Assembly (NCBI RefSeq): GCF_013409045.1 | Contig: NZ_JACCBT010000001.1 | Coordinates: forward strand, 8,658,669 to 8,722,668 | Direction of reading: 5' to 3' | Source: Actinomadura citrea | GTDB lineage: Bacteria; Actinomycetota; Actinomycetes; Streptosporangiales; Streptosporangiaceae | DNA length: 64,000 bases | Shown here: in pieces, positions 8,137 to 15,909 of the stretch | How the letters are laid out: the number at the start of each line of letters is the position of its first letter | Numbering within the stretch: the first letter of the stretch is position 1 | Made by a program: the position numbers and the translations under genes | The notes under the pieces: model-generated | The model's input: the letters and a program-made list of their open reading frames with translations, nothing else | The model's database searches: none | Told to the model about the DNA's origin: nothing

Positions 8137-8508
8137 ATGCATACCGCAGGCACCGCCTCCCCCGAGGCCGGGCTGCGCCGCGAAGCGCTCACGGAACACA
8201 CCGTCATCACCATCACCGGCGATCTCGACATCGCCTCCGCGCCGTCCCTGCGCGGGCCCCTGGAGACCGCGCTGCGGGACGCGGGCCCCCTCGTGGTCAT
8301 CGACCTGTCCGAGGTGACGTTCTGTGACGCGGCCGGGCTTGCTCTGCTCACCGGCGCCCGCCGCGTCGCGGAACCGGAGGGCGTCACGCTCGTCCTCGCC
8401 GCTCCCCGCCCGCACATGGTCAGGCTCCTGCGGGTCAGCGGCCTGGCCCGGGTCTTCGCCGTCCGCCCCACCGTCGATGCCGCGCACATCCGATCGGCCG
8501 CGGCCTGA
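8137..8508 (+). CDS. STAS-domain anti-sigma factor antagonist
   Basis: 123 residues spanning one STAS domain: Val-Ile-Thr-Ile-Thr-Gly-Asp-Leu-Asp-Ile-Ala-Ser-Ala (about 25-37) and Val-Val-Ile-Asp-Leu-Ser-Glu-Val-Thr-Phe (about 54-63). Proteins of this type bind anti-sigma kinases and are switched off by phosphorylation of the second Ser of a conserved Asp-Ser-Ser-Gly. Here that sequence is Asp-Ala-Ala-Gly (about 65-68), so the usual phosphorylation site is absent. No anti-sigma kinase or sigma factor is adjacent; a GAF protein follows 44 bp downstream and is probably co-transcribed. Confidence 0.88.
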   Translation: MHTAGTASPEAGLRREALTEHTVITITGDLDIASAPSLRGPLETALRDAGPLVVIDLSEVTFCDAAGLALLTGARRVAEPEGVTLVLAAPRPHMVRLLRVSGLARVFAVRPTVDAAHIRSAAA

Positions 8509-8552
8509 GCACGCGGCCCGGCCCGGACGGAGCGGGAGGACGGGATGACGAC

Positions 8553-9146
8553 ATGACGGGCGACCCGGGATCGATCGGGTGGGGCGCCGCCGGAGCCGCA
8601 CCGAGCGATGCGGACCGTCGGCGCCTCGCGGCCACGTTCGAGCTGATGAGCGCGGTGGTCCTGGAGGGGACCGACGTGCCGGGCATGCTGGCCCTCGTGG
8701 CGGCGCACGCCCGGGAACTGGCGCACGTCCCGCTGGCGTTCGTCGCCCTGCCCGGCGAGGACGGCAACACGCTGCGGGTCGAGGTCGCGGACGGCCCCGG
8801 CGGCGACCGGATACGCGGGCTGACGGTGCGGCGGGGCCGGTCCATGCTCGGCCGGGCGTTCACATCGCGCCGGGCCGTGTCCGCGCGGATCGCCGCCGAC
8901 CAGACGCTCACCGGCCTTCCGGCCGGTCCCATCCTGATCCTGCCCCTGGAGACGGGGGAGGCCACCCGGGGAGTGCTCGCCGTCCTCGGACGGGTCGGAG
9001 CGGAGCCCTTCGGCCCGGCGACCGCGCGCCAGATGCTCCTGTTCTCCGACATGGCCGCCCGGCTGATCGAGGTGGCCGGGGCCCGCCATCCGGGCGCCTC
9101 GCCGGGAGTCGCCGAGTCGACCCTGCGACCGCAGTCGTCGGGCTGA
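8553..9146 (+). CDS. GAF-domain protein
   Basis: 197 residues. Residues about 25-175 form a GAF-like sensor fold: a helix (Leu-Ala-Ala-Thr-Phe-Glu-Leu-Met-Ser-Ala-Val-Val-Leu-Glu-Gly), strands (Val-Pro-Leu-Ala-Phe-Val-Ala-Leu), and a final pair (Ile-Leu-Ile-Leu-Pro-Leu-Glu then Arg-Gly-Val-Leu-Ala-Val-Leu). There is no kinase, HTH or PP2C output domain. ATG 8553 has GGGAGG about 13 bases upstream. It probably works with the STAS protein as a small stress-signalling pair; ligand unknown. Confidence 0.75.
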   Translation: MTGDPGSIGWGAAGAAPSDADRRRLAATFELMSAVVLEGTDVPGMLALVAAHARELAHVPLAFVALPGEDGNTLRVEVADGPGGDRIRGLTVRRGRSMLGRAFTSRRAVSARIAADQTLTGLPAGPILILPLETGEATRGVLAVLGRVGAEPFGPATARQMLLFSDMAARLIEVAGARHPGASPGVAESTLRPQSSG

Positions 9147-9272
9147 CGCCGACGCGGCCGCGGCGCCTTCGCCGCTAGGGGATCGGCCTCCGGGGGCCTG
9201 TCCGGGCCCGGCCGGCGGCGCTCGCCCGCCCCGTGGATTCGGGCTGTGCCGCGCCGGGTCCCCGGCGGTCTT

Positions 9273-9500
9273 TCAGAGCCTGAAAAGCTTCGTGAACGGT
9301 GAGAGGATCTTTACTTTCCGTGTCCCGAAGTCGACCAGGACGGCGTTGCCCGGCTCGACCTCCAGGACGCGCCCGAGCCCGTACTTGTCGTGCGTGACCT
9401 GGTCGTCGAGGGTGAACTCCTTGGCCGGCGGAGCGGCGGGCGGGGGTTTGAAGGGGCTGGTGGGCAGGTGTCGCCGTCGGGCGGGGCCGGTGGGTTTCAT
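9273..9500 (-). CDS. Small protein with UvrD-tail/CarD-like beta domain
   Basis: 75 residues. A Pro/Arg/Lys-rich N-terminus (1-27) is followed by a small beta-barrel-like segment, Phe-Thr-Leu-Asp-Asp-Gln-Val-Thr-His-Asp-Lys-Tyr-Gly-Leu-Gly-Arg-Val and Val-Leu-Val-Asp-Phe-Gly. The motif of Gly, aromatic, Gly and Val resembles the C-terminal tail of PcrA/UvrD helicases and CarD-type RNA polymerase binding modules. Such stand-alone copies are common in actinomycetes; a nucleic-acid or RNA polymerase binding role is inferred only from the fold. Confidence 0.72.
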   Translation of the reverse strand: MKPTGPARRRHLPTSPFKPPPAAPPAKEFTLDDQVTHDKYGLGRVLEVEPGNAVLVDFGTRKVKILSPFTKLFRL

Positions 9501-9645
9501 TACCTCATTATGCGCGTACCGGGCGGTTCCCTGAAGCCTTCTCGCGGACCGGCTGGTAAATTCTCGCGACAGGCGCCCCCCCTGATCCGCCCGGCGAATC
9601 CTGTGGTACCGTAGTTCCCAGTTGCGGTTCCCATAGACATGTGCG

Positions 9646-9688
9646 TGCGCCTGTTGGATCTGACCTCAGGCGCACTTTTGTTTTTTCT
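9646..9688 (+). terminator. Terminator-like hairpin in the cold-shock gene leader
   Basis: Perfect 8-bp stem TGCGCCTG (9646-9653) with CAGGCGCA (9667-9674), a 13-base loop, then a T-rich run (CTTTTGTTTTTTC) at 9675-9687. T-tracts are rare in this genome. It sits 80-120 bases upstream of the cold-shock start with no gene between, so it is a candidate attenuator or RNA thermosensor rather than a plain terminator. Confidence 0.65.
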
Positions 9689-9766
9689 GGATCTTCCGGA
9701 TGGGCCATCGCGGCGTCTTCGTCCGCACACGGTGTGCGGACGGGGCACACCCTGAAGGAGACGATC

Positions 9767-9970
9767 ATGGCCACCGGTACCGTCAAGTGGTTCAACGCGG
9801 AAAAGGGCTTCGGCTTCATCGAGCAGGACGGCGGCGGCGCCGACGTCTTCGCCCACTACTCCAACATCGCGGCCCAGGGCTTCCGTGAGCTCCAGGAAGG
9901 CCAGAAGGTGACGTTCGACATCACCCAGGGCCAGAAGGGCCTGCAGGCGGAGAACATCGTTCCCGCCTGA
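9767..9970 (+). CDS. Cold-shock protein, CspA family
   Basis: 67 residues, a complete OB-fold cold-shock domain. RNP1 Lys-Gly-Phe-Gly-Phe-Ile (about 16-21) and RNP2 Asp-Val-Phe-Ala-His-Tyr (about 30-35) are both present, and the N-terminal Gly-Thr-Val-Lys-Trp-Phe-Asn-Ala is canonical. It acts as a single-stranded RNA chaperone in the cytoplasm. ATG 9767 has GAAGGAG seven bases upstream. A DEAD-box helicase follows 219 bp downstream on the same strand, a common cold-stress pairing. Expression may be controlled by the hairpin at 9646. Confidence 0.96.
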   Translation: MATGTVKWFNAEKGFGFIEQDGGGADVFAHYSNIAAQGFRELQEGQKVTFDITQGQKGLQAENIVPA

Positions 9971-9981
9971 TCTCGGCGTAG

Positions 9982-10012
9982 GCGGTGCGCGGTCCCGAGG
10001 GCCGCGCACCGC
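9982..10012 (+). terminator. Terminator hairpin after the cold-shock gene
   Basis: An 11-bp perfect stem, GCGGTGCGCGG (9982-9992) with CCGCGCACCGC (10002-10012) and a 9-base loop, starts 12 bases after the stop. No T-tract, as usual for high-GC terminators. Confidence 0.7.
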
Positions 10013-10189
10013 AATGCTGTCCGGGCACCTGATCCGCGCCCCTCGTCTCTCCCGGTCCACGGCGGAAACCCCCGCTGGACCGCTCCCGGTTCGTTCTTGA
10101 GAATCCTCCACCCGGACTCCTGCCGAGTCCGCGTTGCCGCATGACGGAGCACTTCCCTGACACGCACCGCTCTCAAGGAAGGCTTCACC

Positions 10190-11614
10190 ATGCCCCGCGC
10201 CCCCCGATCGAGCGGCCGAGGTTCCCGGCCTCGTCCCGCCCGCCGTCCGGCGGACGGGCGAAGGCCCGACGCCAAGGCCACGCCTCCGGCCGCGGTCCAG
10301 GCCACGCCGGCGGCGCCCGCCGTCGCGTCGTTCGCCGAACTGCCGTTGCCGGCCCCGCTCCTGGACACGCTGGGCCGCCAGGGCGTGACCGCGCCGTTCC
10401 CCATCCAGGCCGCCGCCCTCCCGAACGCCCTCGCAGGACGGGACGTCCTCGGCCGGGGACGCACCGGGTCGGGCAAGACGCTCACGTTCGGCCTCGCGCT
10501 CCTCGCCCGCACCGCCGGGCACCGCGCCCAGCCCCGCCGTCCCCTCGCCCTGGTCCTGGTCCCCACCCGGGAGCTCGCCCAGCAGGTCACCGGCGCGCTC
10601 GAACCGTACGCGGACGCCGTGGACCTGCGGATGACCACCGTGGTCGGCGGCCTGCCGATCGCGCGCCAGGCGAACGCGCTCGCACGGGGCGTCGACGTCC
10701 TCATCGCCACGCCCGGGCGGCTCGCCGACCTGATCGAGCGCGGCGACTGCCGGCTCGGCGACGTGCGGATCACGGTGCTGGACGAGGCCGACCAGATGAC
10801 CGACCTCGGCTTCCTGCCGCAGGTCACCCGGCTCCTGGAGCAGACGCCGCCCGACGGGCAGCGGATGCTGTTCTCGGCCACGCTCGACGGCGGCGTCGAC
10901 CGGCTCGTCCGCCGGTTCCTCAGCGACCCGGTCACCCACTCGGTCGACCCGCCGGCCGGCGCGGTCACCGCCATGGAGCACCACCTGCTGCACGTCACCG
11001 ACACCGACAAGCACGAGACGACCGTGCACATCGCGGCCCGCGAGAGCCGCGTCATCATGTTCGTCGGCAAGAAGCACGCCGCGGACCGCCTCGTCCGCAA
11101 GCTGACCGCCCGCGGGATCAGCGCCGCCGCGATGCACGGCGGCAAGACGCAGTCGCAGCGCAACCGCGCGCTGGACGGCTTCCACCGCAAGGACGTCACC
11201 GTGCTGGTCGCCACCAACGTCGCCGCCCGCGGCATCCACATCGACGAGCTCGACCTGGTCGTCAACGTCGATCCGCCCGCCGACCACAAGGACTACCTCC
11301 ACCGCGGCGGCCGCACCGCCCGCGCCGGGAACGCCGGAACCGTGGTCACCCTCGTCCTGCCCGAGCAGCGCCGCGAGATGGACGACATGATGGCCAAGGC
11401 GGGCATCACCCCCCGTTCCGCCCGCGTGCGCCCCGGCGATGCCGACCTCGCCCGCATCACCGGCGCCCGCCCGCCGGCCCGCGCCGCCGCCGCCCCGAAC
11501 ACCGCCCCGGCCCGCAAGCCGCGTCCCGCCGCCTCCGGCTCCCAGCGCGGGAACTCCCACGCCGCCGCCCCCTCGCGCAGGCCGCGGCGGCGAGCGTCCT
11601 CCCTCAACAGCTGA
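10190..11614 (+). CDS. DEAD-box ATP-dependent RNA helicase
   Basis: 474 residues. A basic, disordered N-tail (1-45) precedes two RecA domains. Motifs in order: Q motif Phe-Pro-Ile-Gln, motif I Gly-Arg-Thr-Gly-Ser-Gly-Lys-Thr, Ia Pro-Thr-Arg-Glu-Leu, Ib Thr-Pro-Gly-Arg, II Asp-Glu-Ala-Asp, III Ser-Ala-Thr, V Ala-Thr-Asn-Val-Ala-Ala-Arg-Gly and VI His-Arg-Gly-Gly-Arg-Thr-Ala-Arg. The C-tail is Arg/Ala/Pro-rich and probably binds RNA. AAGGAAGG lies about seven bases before ATG 10190. It remodels structured RNA, for example during ribosome assembly or cold stress. Confidence 0.96.
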   Translation: MPRAPRSSGRGSRPRPARRPADGRRPDAKATPPAAVQATPAAPAVASFAELPLPAPLLDTLGRQGVTAPFPIQAAALPNALAGRDVLGRGRTGSGKTLTFGLALLARTAGHRAQPRRPLALVLVPTRELAQQVTGALEPYADAVDLRMTTVVGGLPIARQANALARGVDVLIATPGRLADLIERGDCRLGDVRITVLDEADQMTDLGFLPQVTRLLEQTPPDGQRMLFSATLDGGVDRLVRRFLSDPVTHSVDPPAGAVTAMEHHLLHVTDTDKHETTVHIAARESRVIMFVGKKHAADRLVRKLTARGISAAAMHGGKTQSQRNRALDGFHRKDVTVLVATNVAARGIHIDELDLVVNVDPPADHKDYLHRGGRTARAGNAGTVVTLVLPEQRREMDDMMAKAGITPRSARVRPGDADLARITGARPPARAAAAPNTAPARKPRPAASGSQRGNSHAAAPSRRPRRRASSLNS

Positions 11615-11648
11615 CCCGAGCCGCCCGAGCTTCGTCGGCCGTCGCCGC

Positions 11649-12647
11649 CTAAGCCGAGACCTCCGCCGGAGCGTCTTCGACACCCAGGTACCCGCCCGTG
11701 TAGTCGATGATCTCCCTGACATGCGCGGCGATGCGCCGGGGACATCCTTCGCGGTCGTCCACCGGCGCGGAGTCCGGCGCCATCGCCCGAGCGAGGCGGG
11801 GCAGGTCGCGGAGCTTGATCCTGGGATGCGCCTCCGGGTGGGGGCACGGCCGGTCGAGCGCCGAGAGATCGAACGTCTGCAGGCCCTCGCGGTAGAGGGC
11901 GACCACGCCGGGGGCGGCGGCTCCCCCGGCGCAGCGCTGCGCCAGGTAACTCACGGCCAGTGCCAGCGACACCCGTTCCCCGGGACGCGCGTCGCCGAGC
12001 AGCCGCCGCGCCGCCCACAGCGCCGCCGACTCGGCCGTGGGATCGATGCTGCTGTACTTCTGCAGCTCGATGTCGGTCATCACCGCGTCGAGGTCGGTGC
12101 GGCCCTCCCCGGTCAGGAAGTGCTCGTCCAGGTGCGCGGTGTCCCGGGCCTCGAAGCGCTCCGCCCGCGCGTCCCTGAGCGCCTCTTCGGCCTCGGCGGC
12201 CAGCTCCGCGAGGAAGCCGGGGCAGGCGTAGGCCTCGACGTCCTCGTCGTCCGGGTCGCGGTCCGGGTCAGTGGCGAACCACTTCTCCGGATCCCCGATG
12301 CGCGCCACGACGTCGCCCATCGCCTCGGGGTCGTCGTCGACCTGCGGGTGCTCGTGCTCCCCGGGCGCCGTGCAACCTGCGGCCTCCAGCACCGTCCCGG
12401 CACGTCCGGCGGCCTCGATCAGGTCGTCGACCAGGGCGGGATCGGTGACCTGCCACTTGACGTACCAGCGGCTCGCCCAGAGCGCGGCGGTCATCGCACG
12501 TCCGGCCCGGGTGCCCGGGCCGGACCTCACCTCGGCGGCGATCCAGCCGAGCAGCTCGTAGGGGTCGCCGTTGGGATAGCCATGGAGCATGCTCGCGAGC
12601 TCGCGGGCCACGTCCGCGTAGTCGATCGCATCGTCGTCAGAGACCAT
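11649..12647 (-). CDS. Hypothetical acidic helical protein
   Basis: 332 residues, rich in Asp/Glu and Ala, with no signal peptide or membrane segment. It begins Met-Val-Ser-Asp-Asp-Asp-Ala-Ile-Asp-Tyr and is mostly predicted helix. A very acidic stretch (Asp-Pro-Asp-Arg-Asp-Pro-Asp-Asp-Glu-Asp-Val) lies near residue 130. A central part with Leu-Trp-Ala-Ala-Arg-Arg-Leu-Leu resembles helical repeats. I do not recognise a family. High third-position GC and clean boundaries support it as a gene. Confidence 0.65.
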   Translation of the reverse strand: MVSDDDAIDYADVARELASMLHGYPNGDPYELLGWIAAEVRSGPGTRAGRAMTAALWASRWYVKWQVTDPALVDDLIEAAGRAGTVLEAAGCTAPGEHEHPQVDDDPEAMGDVVARIGDPEKWFATDPDRDPDDEDVEAYACPGFLAELAAEAEEALRDARAERFEARDTAHLDEHFLTGEGRTDLDAVMTDIELQKYSSIDPTAESAALWAARRLLGDARPGERVSLALAVSYLAQRCAGGAAAPGVVALYREGLQTFDLSALDRPCPHPEAHPRIKLRDLPRLARAMAPDSAPVDDREGCPRRIAAHVREIIDYTGGYLGVEDAPAEVSA

Positions 12648-12691
12648 TGATCAAGCAAACCAGTCCCGGTCGGCGCGCGGGCATCGGGGCG

Positions 12692-13795
12692 TCAGGAATG
12701 CCGCCAGACCGTGCCGACCTGGGTACCGGCCCAGACGGTGGTGGTGTGCGGGACGCGGGTCATCGAGTACGCGGTCACCCCGACGGGCGGCGTGACACCG
12801 GTCCAGGACGCGCCGTCGAAGTGCAGCAGGTGCGCGGGGTCGAACGGGCTGGACACCCAGACGCCGCCCCGCCCGTCGGCGGCGATCGAGCCGAGGAAGC
12901 CGACCGTGGACATCGGGTGCACCTCGCCGGCCGAGGCGGACGGGCTCGGGAGCTTGTGCACGGTGAACCCGGAGCCGTTCCAGTGGTGCAGCGTCGGCGG
13001 CGGGAACAACGGATGCTGTTCGAGGGCGTAGAACCAGACGTCGTTTGGGGCGACGTACTCGATCTGCAGGATCCAGTGGGCCCATTCCGAGCCCCATGGG
13101 GTACGCGTCCAGTCCGTGCCGTCGAAGTGCCACAACGGCGTGGGACCGGTCTGCGACTCGCCATATCCCCCGACCCAGACGTCCGAGGCGCTCCCGGCTG
13201 CGATGGCGTTGAGCCCGGAGGGCTGCGGAAGGGTGAGGGCGTTCGTCCACTGACCATGCCGCCGCACCGACACCGTCGTGGCGTCCCCACCGATCCCGGT
13301 CGCCCACAGCCCGCCGGTCCGGTCGACGTCGATGGCCTGGAGCAGTTCGCCGGCGGGGCCTGCCACCGTCGTCCAGCGGCGTCCGTTCCAGCGCAGCAGG
13401 TCCGTGCGCTCCTGGGCGTTCTGGCCCGCGGCGAGGGCCCACACGTCTGCGGCGTGCCAGGCGCGGACGTCGTTGACGGCGACCAGCCCCTCAGGCATCG
13501 CGACGCGCGCCCAACCACGTGGCGACCGATGCAGCATGACGGCACGCGATTCCGGCTCGAACGCGTTCTCCGTACCGCCTGCGAAGACATGCCACGGATC
13601 CGGCGCAGCGAGACCGAGCAGATGGCTCCGCCCCGCCAACGGCGGAACGGGCACATCGACCCACTCCCCCGACGGCGGACCGGCGGCGTGCGCCACCCCA
13701 CCCAGCGCCCCACCGACAGCGGCCCCCACCATCGCGGCCCCACCCAGCCCGAAGACGCGACGCGACAGCAGAGGATTCAGCGGGCTTCGATCCAC
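12692..13795 (-). CDS. Tat-exported beta-propeller protein
   Basis: 367 residues. The N-terminus has a twin-arginine signal (Ser-Arg-Arg-Val-Phe-Gly-Leu) followed by a hydrophobic Ala/Gly/Val segment and an Ala-His-Ala-Ala cleavage region. The mature part repeats short beta blades with Trp/Asp motifs (Val-Trp-Ala-Leu, Asp-Val-Trp-Val-Gly-Gly, Gly-Val-Trp-Val-Ser-Ser). GTG 13795 is chosen because GAGGAGG lies about five bases upstream; an in-frame ATG at 13858 would place about 20 extra residues before the signal. No catalytic residues can be named; it probably binds ligands or the cell surface. Confidence 0.8.
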   Translation of the reverse strand: MDRSPLNPLLSRRVFGLGGAAMVGAAVGGALGGVAHAAGPPSGEWVDVPVPPLAGRSHLLGLAAPDPWHVFAGGTENAFEPESRAVMLHRSPRGWARVAMPEGLVAVNDVRAWHAADVWALAAGQNAQERTDLLRWNGRRWTTVAGPAGELLQAIDVDRTGGLWATGIGGDATTVSVRRHGQWTNALTLPQPSGLNAIAAGSASDVWVGGYGESQTGPTPLWHFDGTDWTRTPWGSEWAHWILQIEYVAPNDVWFYALEQHPLFPPPTLHHWNGSGFTVHKLPSPSASAGEVHPMSTVGFLGSIAADGRGGVWVSSPFDPAHLLHFDGASWTGVTPPVGVTAYSMTRVPHTTTVWAGTQVGTVWRHS

Positions 13796-13826
13796 AGTGC
13801 CTCCTCGAACGAACGAAACATCAACG

Positions 13827-13842
13827 CCAGTATTTACTGGCA
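13827..13842. promoter_or_regulatory. Perfect palindrome upstream of the propeller gene
   Basis: GCCAGTA and TACTGGC separated by TT form a perfect 7-bp inverted repeat 32 bases upstream of GTG 13795. It lies where a promoter or operator is expected; no regulator can be assigned. Confidence 0.5.
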
Positions 13843-13993
13843 AGATCAGAACATCCACCCCCTGACCTCATACGGCCACCACCCCCCACCCACGCCCCAC
13901 CCAACGCCCGCCCCAACCGCCCCACCGCCTCCCGCGAGACCGGAGCTATCTGACCGGTGACGCGGAAGTGACCGGAACGCCAACGTGACGGCA

Positions 13994-14023
13994 CTTTTTG
14001 TCAGGTCGACAAAAAGCTATTCT
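13994..14023 (+). promoter_or_regulatory. Operator overlapping promoter of the NUDIX-led operon
   Basis: A perfect 9-bp inverted repeat, CTTTTTGTC (13994-14002) and GACAAAAAG (14008-14016), with a 5-base spacer. The -10 candidate TATTCT (14018-14023) follows immediately, six bases before the GTG start at 14030, so the transcript is probably leaderless. The palindrome covers the -35 to -10 spacer. This is the layout of an autoregulated NrtR-type operator, occupied by the first gene product. Confidence 0.72.
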
Positions 14024-14029
14024 CGCTGC

Positions 14030-14764
14030 GTGACCGATGACCGCTGGACGCCGCCCGCCATCCTGCTCGCGGTCGATCTGGTGATCTTGACGTTGCGCGA
14101 GTCGCGCCTGCACGTGCTGCTCATCGAGCGCGGCGTCGAGCCTTACGAAGGCGCGTGGGCACTTCCCGGGGGGTTCTTGCAGAACGCCGAGGAAGACCTC
14201 ACCGCGGCGGCTCGCCGCGAACTGGCGGAGGAAGCGGCGATGGACGTCGCGACGCTGCATCTGGAGCACCTGGGGGTCTATGGCACACCCGGTCGCGACC
14301 CGCGCGGCCGGGTGGTGTCCGTCGCCTACCTGGCGATCGCGCCGGGGCTGCCGGAGCCGACCGCGGGCACGGATGCGGTCGGCGCCCGTTGGCAACTAGT
14401 CGATCAGGTGCTCTCCGGGGAGCTGGAGCTCGCCTTCGATCATCGGCGGATCGTTGCGGACGGTGTCGAGAACGCCCGCGCCAAGCTGGAGCATTCCGCC
14501 CTCGCAACGGCGTTCTGCGCTCCGACATTCACGATCACCGATCTCCAACGGGTCTATGAAGCGGTGTGGGGCATCCCCCTCGATCCGCGCAATTTCTATC
14601 GGAAGGTCCAGAAGACCAGGGGGTTCATCGTCGCGGCGGGGTCGGAGCGGAAGGTGACGCCCGGGAGACCCGCCCGGTTGTTCAAGGCCGGGCCGCGCGA
14701 AGTCGTGTACCCGCCGATGGTCCGGCCGAGCGAACCGTCGAATACGAAGGGACCGGAGGAATGA
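14030..14764 (+). CDS. NrtR-like NUDIX-winged-helix transcriptional regulator
   Basis: 244 residues. Residues about 8-135 are a NUDIX domain (Trp-Ala-Leu-Pro-Gly-Gly-Phe-Leu; Arg-Arg-Glu-Leu-Ala-Glu-Glu). Residues about 160-235 are the NrtR-type winged helix (Phe-Thr-Ile-Thr-Asp-Leu-Gln-Arg-Val-Tyr-Glu-Ala-Val; Asp-Pro-Arg-Asn-Phe-Tyr-Arg-Lys-Val; Gly-Arg-Pro-Ala-Arg-Leu-Phe). The NUDIX box has one extra loop residue, and Glu-Glu-x-Gly is Glu-Glu-Ala-Ala, so hydrolysis is probably lost and the domain is a ligand sensor. Family members sense ADP-ribose or related NAD metabolites. It is first in a three-gene operon, overlaps the next gene by ATGA, and has a palindrome over its promoter. Confidence 0.9.
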   Translation: MTDDRWTPPAILLAVDLVILTLRESRLHVLLIERGVEPYEGAWALPGGFLQNAEEDLTAAARRELAEEAAMDVATLHLEHLGVYGTPGRDPRGRVVSVAYLAIAPGLPEPTAGTDAVGARWQLVDQVLSGELELAFDHRRIVADGVENARAKLEHSALATAFCAPTFTITDLQRVYEAVWGIPLDPRNFYRKVQKTRGFIVAAGSERKVTPGRPARLFKAGPREVVYPPMVRPSEPSNTKGPEE

Positions 14765-15909
14765 ATGACAGCCCGATCGTCATCCTTACCGCACTCGACG
14801 TCGAGTACGAGGCCATTCGCGAGAAGCTGGACGTCCCACAGGTCCGCCGCCATCCGCAGGGCACTCGGTTCGAGGTGGGCCGGATCAGAGGCGGCAAGTG
14901 CCGGATCGCCCTGGGGCTCGTCGGCAAGGGCAATCAATCCGCGGCGGTGCTGGCCGAACGCGCCATCGCCGAGTTCTCCCCCGTGGCGCTGCTCTTCGTC
15001 GGGGTAGCGGGAGCTCTGCACACCCATATCGCCCTAGGGGACGTGGTGGTCGCCACGCACGTGTACGCGTTCCATGGCGGGACGAGTGAGGACGACGGCT
15101 TCAAGAGTCGACCCCGTGTGTGGGAGGCATCCCACGGCGCCGACCAGCTCGCGCGGCACGTCGCGCGCACTCGTGACTGGGCAGGCGGTGGCCGTGCGCC
15201 CGAGGTGCATTTCGGACCGATCGCGGCGGGCGAGGTCGTTCTGAACTCCCGGGTCTCGGGTCACGCCCACTGGATCCGGCAGCACTACAACGACGCACTC
15301 GCGATCGAGATGGAAGGGGCCGGCGTCGCGCAGGCCGCGCACCTGAACAAGTCGCTGCCGGTGGTCGTCGTCCGGGGCGTCAGCGACGGCGCCGACGGCA
15401 CCAAGGAGACCACCGACCGCGAACAGTGGCAGGCACGGGCAGTGGCCAATGCGGCGGCGTTCACCTTGGCCCTGGCCGAAAACCTGGCAGGCGAGGAACA
15501 GGACCGCGCCCGATCCGAGGCGAACGACACGAAGGGGAGCACGGATATGACCGGAACGACCCGCAATGTAGCCAAGGACAACGCGCGCGTGGGCGTGCAA
15601 GCCGGCCAGGTGTACGGCGGCATCCATGTTTCCAGCGAGCGAACCGCACCGACCGATCCCACGAAGGCGATCGCCGGACTGGCCGCCCGACTCCAGCAGG
15701 CCCGGACAGCGGGCCAACTGGACGAGGACACCTACCAGGCGGCGCAAGCAGAACTCGCCACCGCCAGCGAGACGCTACTGACGACAACGCCGCAGGACAT
15801 GGGCGCGGTGACGCTGGCCCTGAAGAAGGTGCGCGGACTGGTCGCCGAGGTCGCGATCCTGGCCGCCGAGGTCGGCACGATCATCGCCCTCGTCCAGGGC
15901 CTGTCATGA
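14761..15909 (+). CDS. Nucleoside phosphorylase-like protein with amyloid-type motif
   Basis: 382 residues. Residues about 4-245 are a PNP/MTAN-type nucleosidase fold: Val-Ile-Leu-Thr-Ala-Leu, Phe-Val-Gly-Val-Ala-Gly-Ala-Leu, Leu-Gly-Asp-Val-Val-Val-Ala, Ile-Glu-Met-Glu-Gly-Ala-Gly-Val (the catalytic Met-Glu motif) and Val-Arg-Gly-Val-Ser-Asp. Residues 273-290 carry a RHIM/BASS-like motif with core VGVQAGQVYGGIH. The last about 90 residues are helical. The same motif opens the next protein, which overlaps by ATGA. Such nucleosidase domains occur in bacterial conflict systems as nucleotide-processing effectors. The domain assignment is firm; the immune role is inferred. Confidence 0.85.
   Translation: MNDSPIVILTALDVEYEAIREKLDVPQVRRHPQGTRFEVGRIRGGKCRIALGLVGKGNQSAAVLAERAIAEFSPVALLFVGVAGALHTHIALGDVVVATHVYAFHGGTSEDDGFKSRPRVWEASHGADQLARHVARTRDWAGGGRAPEVHFGPIAAGEVVLNSRVSGHAHWIRQHYNDALAIEMEGAGVAQAAHLNKSLPVVVVRGVSDGADGTKETTDREQWQARAVANAAAFTLALAENLAGEEQDRARSEANDTKGSTDMTGTTRNVAKDNARVGVQAGQVYGGIHVSSERTAPTDPTKAIAGLAARLQQARTAGQLDEDTYQAAQAELATASETLLTTTPQDMGAVTLALKKVRGLVAEVAILAAEVGTIIALVQGLS

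Noticed and set aside
9646..9674. Possible small RNA gene or tRNA-like fold
   Set aside because: It is a single stem with a 13-base loop, no cloverleaf; better read as a leader hairpin.
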